Under the pieces are notes generated by a model. It worked only from the letters and a program-made list of their open reading frames with translations. It made no database searches and was not told the DNA's origin. DNA of 64,000 nt from Acanthosepion esculentum (taxonomy: Eukaryota > Mollusca > Cephalopoda > Sepiida > Sepiidae), in the NCBI GenBank assembly GCA_964036315.1, contig OZ038498.1:15097997-15161996 (forward strand). Direction: 5' to 3'. The translations under genes were made by a program, and so were the position numbers. Below, one piece after another: positions 24,066 through 35,465 of this stretch. Each line of letters starts with the position of its first letter. The first letter of the stretch is position 1.

Positions 24066-24561
24066 TTTTACATAATTGAATGACGTCGGGTGTAAAATGG
24101 AAACGCTAAAATATCGGCTTTTTTATTTGCTACGTTTTCGAATGCTAACTACGTATGTCTTCATTTACAAATATCTTCGCTTATATAAAGAATACATATA
24201 TAGATTGTTTATCAAAACCTTCCTTGGAATATACTGAATCAGAATATACAAGGCCGGCGCGTACTACCACCGACCCCCCCCCCATTCGGAGGTGGGAAGC
24301 CTGATTGTGTGCTTGAGACTCTCGCTATCTTATCAACATTTGCTTCTTTCTATCCACTACGTTACAAATTAAACTAAACACAACTGACTATTATTAAAGG
24401 ATGAAGTATTTTCGCGAATTTTGACGTCATTCTGGGGTGTGTTTGTTTGTTGTTTTTGGGGGTTTTTTTTGTTGTTTTTTTTTTCATCCAAATATCTGAA
24501 TTTGCTTTACTCATGCTAAGAAGTCTCGAAAAAACACTATATAAAATTCGCTATTATGGTG

Positions 24562-24745
24562 ACATAAGTGGCTGCTGGGAATGAAGGAGAATGAAATAAA
24601 TTTTAGAAGGAACCGGAAACTCAATCCTAGATTTTAAAAAAACAAACAAACAAAAAAACAAAAAAAAAAAACAAGGATAAACCTCTGTTCTTGTTCAAAA
24701 GACCGGACGATATGCGAACATATCTATTCCTAGTGAGAGAAAAAA
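24562..24745 (-). mobile_element. LINE-A 3' UTR fragment, inverted copy
   Basis: This is a near-identical reverse copy of about 23868-24012, interrupted by an A-rich insertion (about 24633-24672) that the partner lacks. The spacer between the arms is about 550 bp. Confidence 0.7.
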
Positions 24746-24849
24746 ATAATGTTGAATGTGTTTATTCAACTTTTTAACAAGAAAAATCGCAACTTGATTG
24801 CCGCAAAAATTGGTTTAATAAGAAAAGTTGATTTAATTAATAAGAAAAG

Positions 24850-25875
24850 TTAAAAACAATCGCAAAGAAAAAAAAGGAGGAAGAAGAAAATAAAAGGAAA
24901 TACGGAAACAAGAAAGAAAGAAAGAAATTAAGTTTATAATTTAAGTGAGAAAAAAACGAAAAAGCAAGGAGGTCGTAAGCGATCACCAAGGAAATTGAGG
25001 AAATAGAAAGAAAGAGAGTAAAAAAAAAGAAAGAAAGAAATTAAGTTTATAATTAAAGTGATAAAAAACTGGGAAGTCATAAACGATCACCGTAATAATT
25101 GAAGAAAAGGAAGAGAAAGAAAAGGGAGAGAGAAAGACATGGATGATGCCCTATTACACCAAAATTAAGACTGAAAAAAAACCAATGAAGACAACGACAA
25201 CAAAGAAAAAAAAGAAACAAAAATGTGAATGGTGTCCGATAGCTCCAAATAAAAGAAATAAACGAAGGAGAAAAACGTGGAGAATGTGAGGTAAGATGTC
25301 TTATAGTTGCAAATTGAAAGAAATTAATGAGGCAAAACAATGAAGAGAAGAAAAAAAAAACAAATAGAAAAGAGAGGGATTTATGCTATTGGTCCAAAAT
25401 GAAAAAAAAGGAAAGATAGACAACGAAAGAAAAGGAAGAAACAAATAGAGGCCAAAATGTTGTAGACAACGAAAAACGAAAAACGGAAGAAAGAAATCAA
25501 AGATGAAAACGGAAAAGAAGTAATGATGCACTATGGCATTAAAATGAAAAAAAGAAAAGAAAGAAACGTAAAGGGTAAAGAAATCGAGAGAGAGAGAGAC
25601 ATGGAAACTTCTTATTGATAGAAAAGAAAGAAAGAAATTAAGAAACAAAAGAGGAAAACTTTAGAGAAAAAAATAAAGAAAAAGATCTACCGTTCAAAAA
25701 CGAAAAATGAAAGAAAAATTGAGACAATTAAAGATGTACTCTAGCTTCAAAAGGAAAAAAAATTAAAGGAAGAAGAAATGAAAGAAAAAAAAAGAACGAG
25801 AGATGTCCTATAGCTTTAAAACTAGAAGGAAATAAAATGAAGAGCAAAGCAAAGATTAAAAAAAAAAAAAGAATT
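24850..25875. repeat. Highly decayed purine-rich tandem repeat
   Basis: The plus strand is almost entirely A and G, with repeated GAAAGAAAGAAA runs. A degenerate block of the type GATGTCCTATAGCTCCAAAA recurs at about 25140, 25228, 25290, 25377, 25523, 25730 and 25808, spaced by very roughly 70-110 bp (one gap is longer). I interpret the tract as an old tandem array. Phe/Ser-rich reverse-strand frames here are compositional. Confidence 0.55.
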
Positions 25876-27659
25876 AGGGTGTTACATCAAAAATGTGTGA
25901 GTCACACTGTCAAACCTGTATTGATCTTAAATATTAAACCATGAATGTCCCTGCTTTGTAGCGTATTGTAGAACACACTGAAAGATAGGCACCGCATTCG
26001 TTCCACTTCCCCATCTTATCAGGAGACTATCAACCTTTTCTGTCTTTCTGTCTGCCTATTTTTCTACTTGGCCTCCTGGACAGCAATTGCAAGCATTCAT
26101 CAGTTGATGATAGACATCTCTTTTTATCCCTTCTTCATATTCCGACAGACTTCATTAACCCTTTTATTCATATACTTGTCTCCAATTTCTTTACCTTGTT
26201 AATTTAATTTCTTCTCCTTCTTGCTGTCACCGCCACTGCTATCACCCAAACTATTTTAATACCGCCATCATTCTCTACCTTTTGTCGTTATTTATTAAGG
26301 TTCATTATCATTTACTCATTGGGCATTGACATCAATAGTAACTGACAGCTTACAACAGAGATAAAGTGACACCAAGTCTCCTTAATATTCTCCCTAGTGC
26401 TATGGTTATTTTCAGTTATGCAGTCGTCTAGATGGTTACAACTCTCCCCTTAATTTATAGCTCCGTCTAAATCTTTTATCCAATCTCTTAAAATCTGTTC
26501 CGGTGCTCTGATAACGGTTGATATGACTGTCACCTTCCTGTTTTATAGCTTTCTCAGCTCTCTGGTGAAACCGAGATACTTATTTAATTTTTCTGTTTCT
26601 TTTCTTTTCTTTTTCTTTTTCTTTTTCTTCCCCCACCCCCCAGATCTAGCCTCTGGTCTGCCGAAACAGCAAAATTCACATGTCGCGATGTTTTCTTCTT
26701 GTTCTTTTCCAGTACCAAGTCCAGGTTTTCCGGCCCGAGTTGTGTGATCCATTTGAATCTGGAAATCCCAGAGGATTATTAGATGTTTCATTCTCTCGGG
26801 CAGATTCTGATCCTTGCATTTACCACCGGTTTGTATAGTCGAAATACACCCTCTCTCTCTCTCTCTCTCTCTCGTTCGCCACTCTGCGCAATGCGGTAAA
26901 CTGAACTCCATAGCTGTGTCTGTCACCGGTGCGATGATGTCACGGCATCGCTAGGCGGGGGGCTTCTTAGACAGAAAACGGCTAGAGTAGACGGTTGCAC
27001 TGATGTAATCAATGGCTACGTATCAGTGACCGAGGCAAACTTACAACTTGGTAGACATCAACTGTGGTTTGACCTGGAGAGGGATGGGCTTCACCAGGTC
27101 TACTTGCCTAAGACATATAAGATAAGTTTTTCTTTTTCTTTTTTTTTTCTTTTTTTTTTTTAATTTTATGATTTTATTGATCAGTTGCGTCCAGGGTAGG
27201 GTTTATTCAGAGTGAGTGGGAGGGGAATTATTATTGGCCAGCTAACAAAATGACGTTGCTAAAACTTATTTGCAACGTTAAATTAGAGGTTTCACACCCC
27301 TTTTTTTTTGTAGACTGCCCACAACGTGTCCTCAATGTTAGTTTGTAACGTTGCAAATATGTTGCCTTATGAAGTTAGATTAACAGAAAATGGATAAATT
27401 AATTTCTGGAAGATATTGGAACGGGCATTCATCATCTAAATTAATGATTCTCAATTTTTAAAAAAACGAAAAAAAAAATGTCATATCTTCCATTAAATAA
27501 TAATGTTTGAAGTAAAATGTCGGATTAAAAAATAAATCCATTAATTCTTTAAAAATTGCTTTGTTTACGTTTCGGATAATAAACTGAGCATTTTTGTGGC
27601 CTTTGCGAAAAATATCTTGGTGAGGGAGTGTGCTTTTCTTAAAAGGGAAAATAGAACCT
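25876..27659. other. No gene recognised
   Basis: Contains CT-rich tracts (26580-26640, 26845-26873) and T runs near 27140. The part at 26650-27060 is less AT-rich than its surroundings but shows no conserved protein motif on either strand. Confidence 0.5.
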
Positions 27660-27760
27660 TGCTTAACTGTGACGCTCTCTATAGCCGATGGGTAAAGCAC
27701 ACTGGATCAAACAGTCGTTTCTCCTACAAACTTGGGCGCAAGTTCGATCCCTATCGAAGA
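27660..27760 (+). mobile_element. tRNA-like SINE fragment
   Basis: An A-box-like CTATAGCCGATGGGTAAAGC and a B-box-like AAGTTCGATCCCTATCG are spaced slightly wider than in a tRNA. The acceptor ends do not pair, so this is a SINE head or tRNA relic. Confidence 0.45.
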
Positions 27761-27902
27761 GTACTTTTTTTTTATTAAGATTTCTCGAATATGCTAGTCG
27801 ACAGACGTAATACAAAGTATTTTAAAAAATAGGGGTGTATTTGAAAAGTGAGTATCTGCTATAATAACGTTTGAACTATTATTGTTAAGCAAAGAATAAG
27901 TA

Positions 27903-29344
27903 CAGAGCAACCTCAGTTCTCGTACGTCTCACATGTCGAACAAATCGGTTTTCGAATAGAATATTCGATATGAAAATACCTCGGTTATGAAACAAAATTT
28001 CGGTTCTTGAACAACATTGCTGAACCGAGTTAACCCGAACGGAATTATTTCTGAGTCGACCGCCATGTTGTATACATTCGTGTATTGTACTGTGCCTTTT
28101 TTTTCCTTTTTTCTTTTTCAAAGAAAAAGTAAAGAGAAAAAACAATTGTTGATGATATTGTTGTGGTGGCACGGAGCAAGCGAAGGACCGGATATTAACC
28201 CTCAGAGGTTTAGACAGCAAATGACCAATACTGGTCTCTGCGCACCCGGCTCCACGCAGAATTTCCGGTGGAAAACTAAAAAGAAATAAAAAGAATGATA
28301 AACAATTTTCCACCAATTAAACAGCTCCGCGCCATACCCAACAGTTTGTTTCAGCAGACTGACTCTGATCCGAAGGGCACACATAAATAGAGCGATAAAT
28401 TCACTTCTAAGACAGAAAGCTTTGAAGTACCGTCAGTGAATGTCGCTACGCTTTTCTCACCCGTCAAACCCGATGCCTTCAGCCTTCCTTCACCAACGGA
28501 GATATCAAAGGACTCCTACCAACCCATTGACCTCACCTTTCATCTCCTGTGACCAGCACGTCATGAACTTAAGTATTAACAAAAGACACTTATATTCTTT
28601 TAATAATCGGATTTCTCTTCTATGAATGAACATTTTGTAACGGACTTTGTGCGTGTAAATCAAGAAACATTGTACTATTCATTGATGTTGCATTTAAATA
28701 CAAAGTGTTTTTGATATACCCTTCTCTTTCGTATGTTATTTTGTTTATGTTATGGTGACCTCAATTTGATCGCTTGTTGAACCTTTAGGCCAAACTAGCG
28801 GCTGTCCCGAAGGACTGCTACTATTTATCTACCTTCTGATACAAGCAACAATTAACAACGAGAACACTACACACCCCATCACCATATTGTCTCTATGATG
28901 ATATTGTCTCTTCTTACTCAGTTTTATATGGTAAAATCAACGAGATTCTATCCTATTCTTATAAATAAAGAGACGATCATGTCTCCCCCTTTCCAAACAA
29001 TAACATCGCTGTCCTTCCCCTTCCACTTACGCCATCAACTCTCCTACTTACAGCTACGGTAAAATTGAAGTGTTCGTCTATATTTTATCTGTTTAGTATT
29101 GGGTTTATTTATTTTTTTATTAGATTTAATTATTTTCATTAGTTTTGTATATTATATGATTTTTATTGTATAAACTTGTGCACAAAGTTCTGTTAAAGTT
29201 TAAATAAGGAATCATCTTAGGACCAGGAACGGATTAATCCATTTTACATTGATTCTTATTGAAAAAATAGTTTCGGTTTACGAACATTTCGGGGTACGAA
29301 CGGGCTTCAGGACCGAATTAATTTCGTAAACCGAGGTTCCACTG
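27903..29344. mobile_element. Pogo/Tigger-like non-autonomous DNA element
   Basis: The left end CAGAGCAACCTCAGTTCTCG and the right end in reverse CAGTGGAACCTCGGTTTACG are inverted repeats of the kind found in Tigger/pogo elements (CAGT-GAACCTCGGTTT). TA flanks both ends (27901-27902, 29345-29346). Subterminal blocks repeat the motif GGTTCNNGAAC-like several times (for example near 27990 and 29275). The 1.44-kb interior has no recognisable transposase with catalytic residues, so the element is a deletion derivative. Confidence 0.75.
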
Positions 29345-29559
29345 TATTCTGATATTATAACTGATCACGACGGAATTTTTCAACTACAGCATTTCGAAAC
29401 CTTACCAAAACGAGTTTGAGTTCAAGAGAATAGTTGATTTCAATGTTAAAATAACATCGCCACGTCACATATCTCGCAACCAAAATACAACAAATCTTCA
29501 ATGTTGTAAGAGCATTCTGTGTTAACTAGGTAGTTTACCTGTGCTGTAAAAAATGACGA

Positions 29560-30540
29560 GAGGCACTCAAGGTAGAGGGTTACTGCGTAGTTCATGAGGT
29601 TATGCAGGAACGATAACAGTCAACCCTTGACTTGAAAAGGTGAAGATTGTAGTGACTGGGTAAAACATCATGCCGGGAGTTTGTTCCACGAAACAGCAGT
29701 TCTTGGGGAACTTACTTCTTTCTATTGGAACTTACTTCTTTCTATTGGAACATGAAGGGAATGGAATTGATTCACACTTTTTTAATCCATTTCACCCCAA
29801 GCAAGGCAGTAAAGCCACTAAGATTAAGGTTGCTGGATGTGGAAGAATTAGAAAACAGAAACTTTACTAAGGAACAAGAACAAAAGAAGAGTAATCAGGA
29901 GGTCAATAGAAAGTGACTGACATTGCATTTAGATTTCTGAAGATCAAAGTTGGCAGGAAGACATGGAGCCGGAAGAGAGTTTAACAAGTGGGAAGTGCAA
30001 TCTAGCCAACTCAACTGTAAATTGGTGAGATCTCGTCGCCAGTCTAGCGCCGCGCTTAAATCTCTAAAGTCTAGGTACCATGGCAAAGAGATCACCCGAA
30101 AAGTTGTCATGAAAATCTTTATAGAAAAGGCACAGGGAGGCAACTTTACGGCGATTGGAAAGTCACTGAAACCGAGACGCCAGATCAGGACCAATAATAT
30201 TGCTGATTCTTCTTTGGATTTTATCAAGGAGCTCAAGGTAAATAGCAGGGAAACCGGACCATATGTGGCAGCAATATTCTAATCATGGACGTATGATAGA
30301 CTTATACATATGCAAGATAGATTCAGGAGAGAAAAATTGTCTATCATTCTTAGCAGCTGACCTGATTCAATATAGACTTTCCACTTCATGTCAGAGAAGA
30401 ATGTTAGCCCGAGAAGTCTAGTAGGACTAAGGATTGTAACTAGTCAGAACAATTACCATGGAAATAGCGCTAGAGAAGCGAGAGGCTTATGACGTTTCGT
30501 CTGTGGGAAAGGGGTTGTAGGGTGCAATATAATTCATCAC
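29560..30540 (-). pseudogene. LINE-A ORF2 C-terminus and 3' UTR remnant
   Basis: On the reverse strand the tail of ORF2 is readable: a segment with LNSLPAPCLPANFDLQ and SKCNVSHFLL (about 29930-30010), preceded by frameshifted parts. The 3' UTR side (29750-29830) has TTTCACCCCAAGCAAGGCAG, the reverse of the family's 3' end. Upstream in its own direction lies the segment with IKSKEESAI (30180-30240). Stops and frameshifts prevent translation. A 20-bp direct duplication (AACTTACTTCTTTCTATTGG) is present at 29710-29750. Confidence 0.7.
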
Positions 30541-30799
30541 CAACACTTTTGAATTCTGTCAAGACAAGCAAATGGACTGGACAGGTCCTGCCCAGATATG
30601 GCACCAACAGTACTCCATTTTTTCTTTTTTTTGTTGTTGTCTGATCCAACTCTTGTAAAGATAGCAGGGATAATCAGATACTTACTGAAGCGCCATGCAT
30701 AATACTCGCTTAGCTGATTATGTATCTTTCGATACATGACTGACGAGGGAGATTTTTTCCCGCAGTAGGTTGCCATTTCTTTCCGCGGCAGACCAGTGG

Positions 30800-30970
30800 C
30801 CATCCCAAGGCTATAGAACCCGGTCTGTCCTGATATTTACCCATACCTGGAGGAAGAAGAAGAGGATTCATACTGTAAGTGAATGTAATGGATTCGACTG
30901 GAATTCGAACTCGGCTCCCCGATTCCGCAATCCGAGCCGCTATCCTTTACTCTACCGTGCGGTACAATGA
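30800..30970 (-). mobile_element. 5S-tRNA SINE family, tRNA-part fragment G
   Basis: In reverse it reads a tRNA-like head (GGTAGAGTAAAGGATAGCGG), GAGCCGAGTTCGAATTCCAG as the B box, and the body beginning TCGAATCCATTACATTCACT. It matches the copies at 13.8 kb and 56.1 kb over this part. No 5S head is visible. Confidence 0.65.
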
Positions 30971-31412
30971 ACCGACCATTTTCCCGACATCTTTAACAAA
31001 AGATCGGATATATGAGTTCCACTTGAGATCTGGATAGAGCTTGAGTCACAATAGCCGTTCAAGAAAAGAGAGAACACCCACCCATCACGATAGGTGAAAG
31101 TTCGGGGTCTGCTCGCCGGTGGTGGAACGTTACGAGTTTGGTTTTGGCCGTATTGAATTTTTCGCCCATTGAGCCATCTGGGTTAGGTCAGAGCAAAGAT
31201 GAACTGTTAGTTTCTGGTCTTCCAGTTTCTGAGAGGTGCACCTAGAAACTGTTGCATCATTCGCAGATATTCACTAGAAAGAGGGCAGGACTGACGACGG
31301 AACCCTGTGGAATGCCGACATTGGTCTTAGGGGCTTCCAACGATTGACCTTCGGGAAGGACTAAATAATAGACCCTTCAATACCTTTGTTGCACTGTAAT
31401 TTCTTGCTTACA
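30971..31412. other. Low-repeat segment, nothing recognised
   Basis: Less AT-rich than its surroundings. No element, RNA gene or conserved protein motif was recognised. Confidence 0.4.
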
Positions 31413-31520
31413 TCCAATACATCTTGAATGTTTAATACATCCAATACATCTTGAATGTTTAATACATCCAATACATCTTGAATGTTTAATACATCCAATA
31501 CATCTTGAATGTTTAATACT
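31413..31520. repeat. 27-bp tandem repeat, about four copies
   Basis: The unit contains TCCAATACATCTTGAATG followed by TTTAATACA. Copies are virtually identical, suggesting recent expansion. Confidence 0.9.
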
Positions 31521-31624
31521 TGAAGTAAAATTAATTAACGGTATTTATTAACCTTTTCTTGTTCATATTGTTTAAATTAAAGCAATTATAATAAACTAGT
31601 TTAATTATACGGCTATAAACGATA

Positions 31625-31626
<2 letters not shown>

Positions 31627-31693
<67 letters not shown>

Positions 31694-31718
31694 TGTGCGT
31701 GTGTGTGTGTGTGTGTAT
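31627..31718. repeat. TA then TG dinucleotide microsatellite
   Basis: A TA tract passes directly into a TG tract with a few interruptions. Confidence 0.95.
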
Positions 31719-32164
31719 AACTGATATCTTGTTAAGTCCTTACCTTTATTAGAATATTTTGTTTCGTTTTTATACTAAATTTCACCCAATAAAAGGCTCA
31801 AGTCTTAAGTCTGCATGGCACTTTACTCCAATTGGCTCATTCGCTTGCTTAAACTCAACGTTGATTCTGATTCCGCAGAACTGGGTTCGGTGTGAAAAAG
31901 TATTTGTTGTTAACATTCTTTTTTTATTCGGTTTTTCCAGTTACGAGTCCTTTTTTAAAGCTGATCGTTTTGTGTTCATTTTGTTTAGTTCTTTTTTCGT
32001 AACAGATTTAATGTTTAGTATAGAGCTTAGAAAAATTCGCAGTGTGAGATAGGCAAGAAGTAAGGCATGTAGCAACATCAGCACGGCAAAAGGCACTCCT
32101 TTAAAGGCAAGGAAGTGCAAAAATATTTTAAGTCAAGTGATAGCGATTGCTGTATGAGTCGTAC
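31719..32164. other. AT-rich DNA upstream of the Helitron-like end
   Basis: Could belong to the element ending near 32192, but no Helitron coding motif is visible. Confidence 0.35.
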
Positions 32165-32192
32165 GATTTTTGAATCAAGCACGGTCAACGCC
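32165..32192 (+). mobile_element. Helitron-like 3' terminus
   Basis: GGTCAACGCCGGGCCATGCT then GCTAGT: a GC-rich block, then CTAG before T, matching the end at 22650-22682 on the other strand (shared CAACGCCGGG and CTAGT). Without a partner 5' end the call stays tentative. Confidence 0.4.
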
Positions 32193-33388
32193 GGGCCATG
32201 CTGCTAGTTGATTTACAAAAAGATTAACGGTTGAAATTAAACATTAAATGAAATTAATTGCATGTATATAAATATTCATACAGACGACGAAGTCAAAAAA
32301 TGATTCCATTTTTTTTTTGGGGGGGGACGCCGTGTATATAAATTTTTCTACTCGCGTGAACGCAATATAATGAACGGGAGATACTCAAGGTTGATGGTTA
32401 CGAGTAAGAAGGTTATAATGAATGAGATGCGTGATAGAAGGCGTGGTAAGAAGTGATGAGGATAAGGAGAATATATAACGATTGATTATTGATTTGAAGA
32501 GGTTAAGATAAAGGAATCCAGAGAAGCATACACGTGGGAGTTTGTTACACAGATTAACAACTATTGAGGAAAAAAATTGTTTTGGTGGCTTTTCTTCTTA
32601 CATTGGCAAAAAGTAGCGAAACGAAGGTGATTCAATGAGGGCGGAAGTAGCAAGGCGTGTCCCAGCTGTGAGGGTCTGAACTGCAAGGACTAAAAAATGG
32701 AATGGTTATTTTATCAATTGTTATTGTCATACTCTGCATCAGTCTTTTCACTTGTCGATTTCGCAAAAAAAAACAAAAAAACAGTCCGCCATTATCAGAA
32801 CGGTCACTGCCTCCTAAGGGTTCATCACCTCCCTGTGACAGGTTTTGGTCTTTATTCCTTCTGAGTATCTAGCCACTCTCCTATGGTAACATTAACATTT
32901 CTCGAGCGACTTGACATAATTGGCAGCAGTTTCCGATCTTAAGTTCAACCCGGTAACGTAAAGTAGACTCTCTTTGATTTCACTGATCAGCAACTTCCCG
33001 CTTCAACCCGGTTAAACCTGAAAACAATGCTTTCGGCCTTGTGCCGCATTTAAGCTACACACAGAATATCCCCATAAAAGCACTGAAATAGTTTGTGAGC
33101 GTCAAAATTTATACATTTTCTTTCTAAAGAAATGACAACCAAAATATTAAACAGTGGTTATTTAGAAGATTAATTCGGCAAAGTTTAACAAACATACTCA
33201 CAAAAATGGGAATATACACTAATAGCGATGTCAAGAATAAGATACGATTTTGATTCTCTTCGATTTGCTTGGATCAAAGAATTGCATCGGAAAAAAACAC
33301 ACACAGCTTATAACTGCACAAGGAAAATCATAAAGGACTAAGCAGAAACCAGTGGCCACCACACGACTGGGCTACATAAAACGACAGA
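32193..33388. other. No gene recognised
   Basis: About 32370-32690 resembles the sequence beside the LINE-A copy at 29.56 kb (shared ACTCAAGGT and GGGAGTTTGTT blocks). About 33028-33060 carries the CTTTCGGCCTTGTGCCGCAT tail of SINE family 2. The rest is unassigned. Confidence 0.4.
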
Positions 33389-34352
33389 CCCCATGTGCCT
33401 TGGCTTCTCAGACGACCCCCGAACCATGTGCCTTGGCTACTCAGACGACTCGCGAAACATGTGTCTCGGCTTCTCAAACGATCCACGAACCATGTGCCTT
33501 GGCTTCTCAGACGACCCGCGAACCATGTGCATTGGCTTCTCAAACGACCCCCAAACTGTGTGCCTTGGCTTCTCAGACGACCCGCAAACCATGTGCCTTG
33601 ACTTCTCAAACGACCCCCAAACCATGTGCCTTGGCTTGTCAAACGGCCCCCAAACCATGTGCCTTGGCTTCTCAAACGACCCGCGAACCATGTGCCTTGC
33701 CTTCTCAGACGACCCACGAACCATGTGCCTTGGCTTCTCAGACGACCCGCGAACCATGTGCCTTGGCTTCTCAGACGACCCACGAACCATGTGCCTTGGC
33801 TTCTCAGACGACCCGCGAACCATGTGCCTTGGCTTCTCAGACGACCCACGAACCATGTGCCTTGGCTTCTCAGACGACCCGCGAACCATGTGCCTTGGCT
33901 TCTCAGACGACCCACGAACCATGTGCTTTGGCTTCTCAGACGACCCGCGAACTATGTGCCTTGGCTTCTCAAACGACCCGCGAACCATGTGCCATGGCTT
34001 CTCAAACGACCCGCGAACCATGTGCCTTGGCTTCTCAAACGACCCGCGAACCATGTGCCTTGGCTTCTCAAACGACCCGCGAACCATGTGCCTTGGCTTC
34101 TCAGACGACCCACGAACCATGTGCCATGGCTTCTCAAACGACCCGCGAACCATGTGCCATGGCTTCTCAAACGACCCGCGAACCATGTGCCTTGGCTTCT
34201 CGAACGACCCGCGAACCATGTGCCATGGCTTCTCAAACGACCCCCAAACCATGTGCCTTGGCTTCTCAAACGACCCCCAAACCATGTGCCTTGGCTTCTC
34301 AGACGACCCGCGAACCATGTGCCTTGGCTTCTCAGACGACCCACAACAGGTA
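33389..34352. repeat. 33-bp minisatellite, about 29 copies
   Basis: The unit core is CCATGTGCCTTGGCTTCTCA followed by a GACGACCCGCGAA-type segment, 33 bp in total, in an otherwise AT-rich region. Because 33 is a multiple of three and the unit lacks stops, several frames on both strands stay open for 200-333 codons (for example an 11-residue repeat containing TREPCALASQ). Between about 33700 and 33960 units alternate CCACGAA and CCGCGAA, giving a 66-bp higher-order unit. I see no splice or start context that would make it coding. Confidence 0.95.
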
Positions 34353-34617
34353 ACAAGAGCACGATAACAGTTGAGAAAAATGGATATCGATATAGCAGTA
34401 ATTCAGGAAACGAGACATGATGCGGACGACATGTTGCTGGAGGAAAAAGGGAATACACGTTATCCTGTCAGGGCAAACTTTCCCTGAAGAACCCCGCCTG
34501 CACAGCGAACAGCAATCAGATATAATATGTTGCCTATGCTAGTTCCTCCCACCGGTGCATCAGAATATAACCTTATAAATGAAGAAAAGATTTTTTTTCC
34601 ATGAAACGCAATGTCGC
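34353..34617. other. Flank of the minisatellite, nothing recognised
   Basis: No repeat family or domain recognised. Confidence 0.4.
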
Positions 34618-34740
34618 CATTCTCATAGCTTAGATGTGGCACAAGGCCGAAATTGTGAAGCACCCAGTGAGAATCGAACTCACTACTCAGTCGTAATTGA
34701 TCTAGTGAGACAAGCTTGCCAACCATTACACATGGTCGAA
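34618..34740 (-). mobile_element. SINE family 2 (tRNA-derived), reverse copy
   Basis: In reverse: TGTAATGGTTGGCAAGCTTG (A-box region), GAGTTCGATTCTCACTGGGT (B box) and the tail TTTCGGCCTTGTGCCACATC. It matches the copies at 45.55 kb and the trimer at 54.9-55.3 kb. Confidence 0.8.
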
Positions 34741-34849
34741 GTGTATAATTTTAGCGAATTTATGTGGCGAGAGCAAATGAAAAGAATTGTCAAGAAAATT
34801 CTTTTTTTTTTCCCCAAAATTTATAATTACAATTGTTGTCTTTATTTAG

Positions 34850-35465
34850 AATTAATTTGTTCTGAGTTTCTCTCTTTGATACCTCGACTTCACGAGTTTA
34901 AGGGAAGTACTCGATTGGCAATTAGGTCTCATCTTTTTACTATTGAAATAGCTAAAATTTAACCGTAAGTCCCACGCTAAGAGTTTCTTCTCTCGGACTA
35001 CTCGCTTGTAGAATTCTCTTCTGGTTTCATGCTTTCATATCAACTACGATCTTTAAAAAATTAAATGCAATGTCAGTCATCATCTTCTGTCTCTGTTATA
35101 TACCGTACCTATGAACATTAATGGGTATGTCCCAATCCTCATAAATACGTTGGACATTATTGTAAGTAGGGTTAATATGCTGTCTAAGTAGTCCACCACT
35201 AACAGTGGTTTACCTACTTCACGGCGCTAGCGAGTATTGTATTTTGTTGATGTTATAAAGATTGAACATTTCATTTTCAACCTCCGTTTTGGTTATTCCT
35301 CATTCAATAACCCTTTTCTAGGTTACAACAGTCTCCTTGAATCCTTTTCTTTTATTTCCCTTTCTTCTCAATAACGTTTTCTCAGTTTCTTTCAGACTCA
35401 GTAACCCCCTCCATTGCGTCTTAGTGGCTTTATCGCCTTTCTTAAGAGGATTTCAGTGCTGATTT
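34850..35465 (+). pseudogene. LINE-A ORF2 C-terminus and 3' UTR remnant
   Basis: Translation around 34858-34960 gives SEFLSLIPRLHEFKGSTRLA and IRSHLFTIEIAK, matching the LVPRLYEFK...RSHHFTVEM stretch of the other LINE-A copies. The LWNSLP region follows at about 35000 with substitutions. The 3' UTR with CTTAGTGGCTTTATCGCCTT lies at about 35427. Stops and frame breaks show it is inactive. Confidence 0.7.

Noticed and set aside
25077..25648. Phe/Ser/Leu-rich reverse-strand frames
   Set aside because: They reflect the purine strand bias; no conserved motif.
28017..28316. Overlapping frames inside the Tigger-like element
   Set aside because: No transposase motif and both strands open by composition.
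33328..34458. Plus- and minus-strand frames of 195-333 codons in the 33-bp minisatellite
   Set aside because: Several frames are open on both strands with 11-residue repeats; no evidence favours any one.
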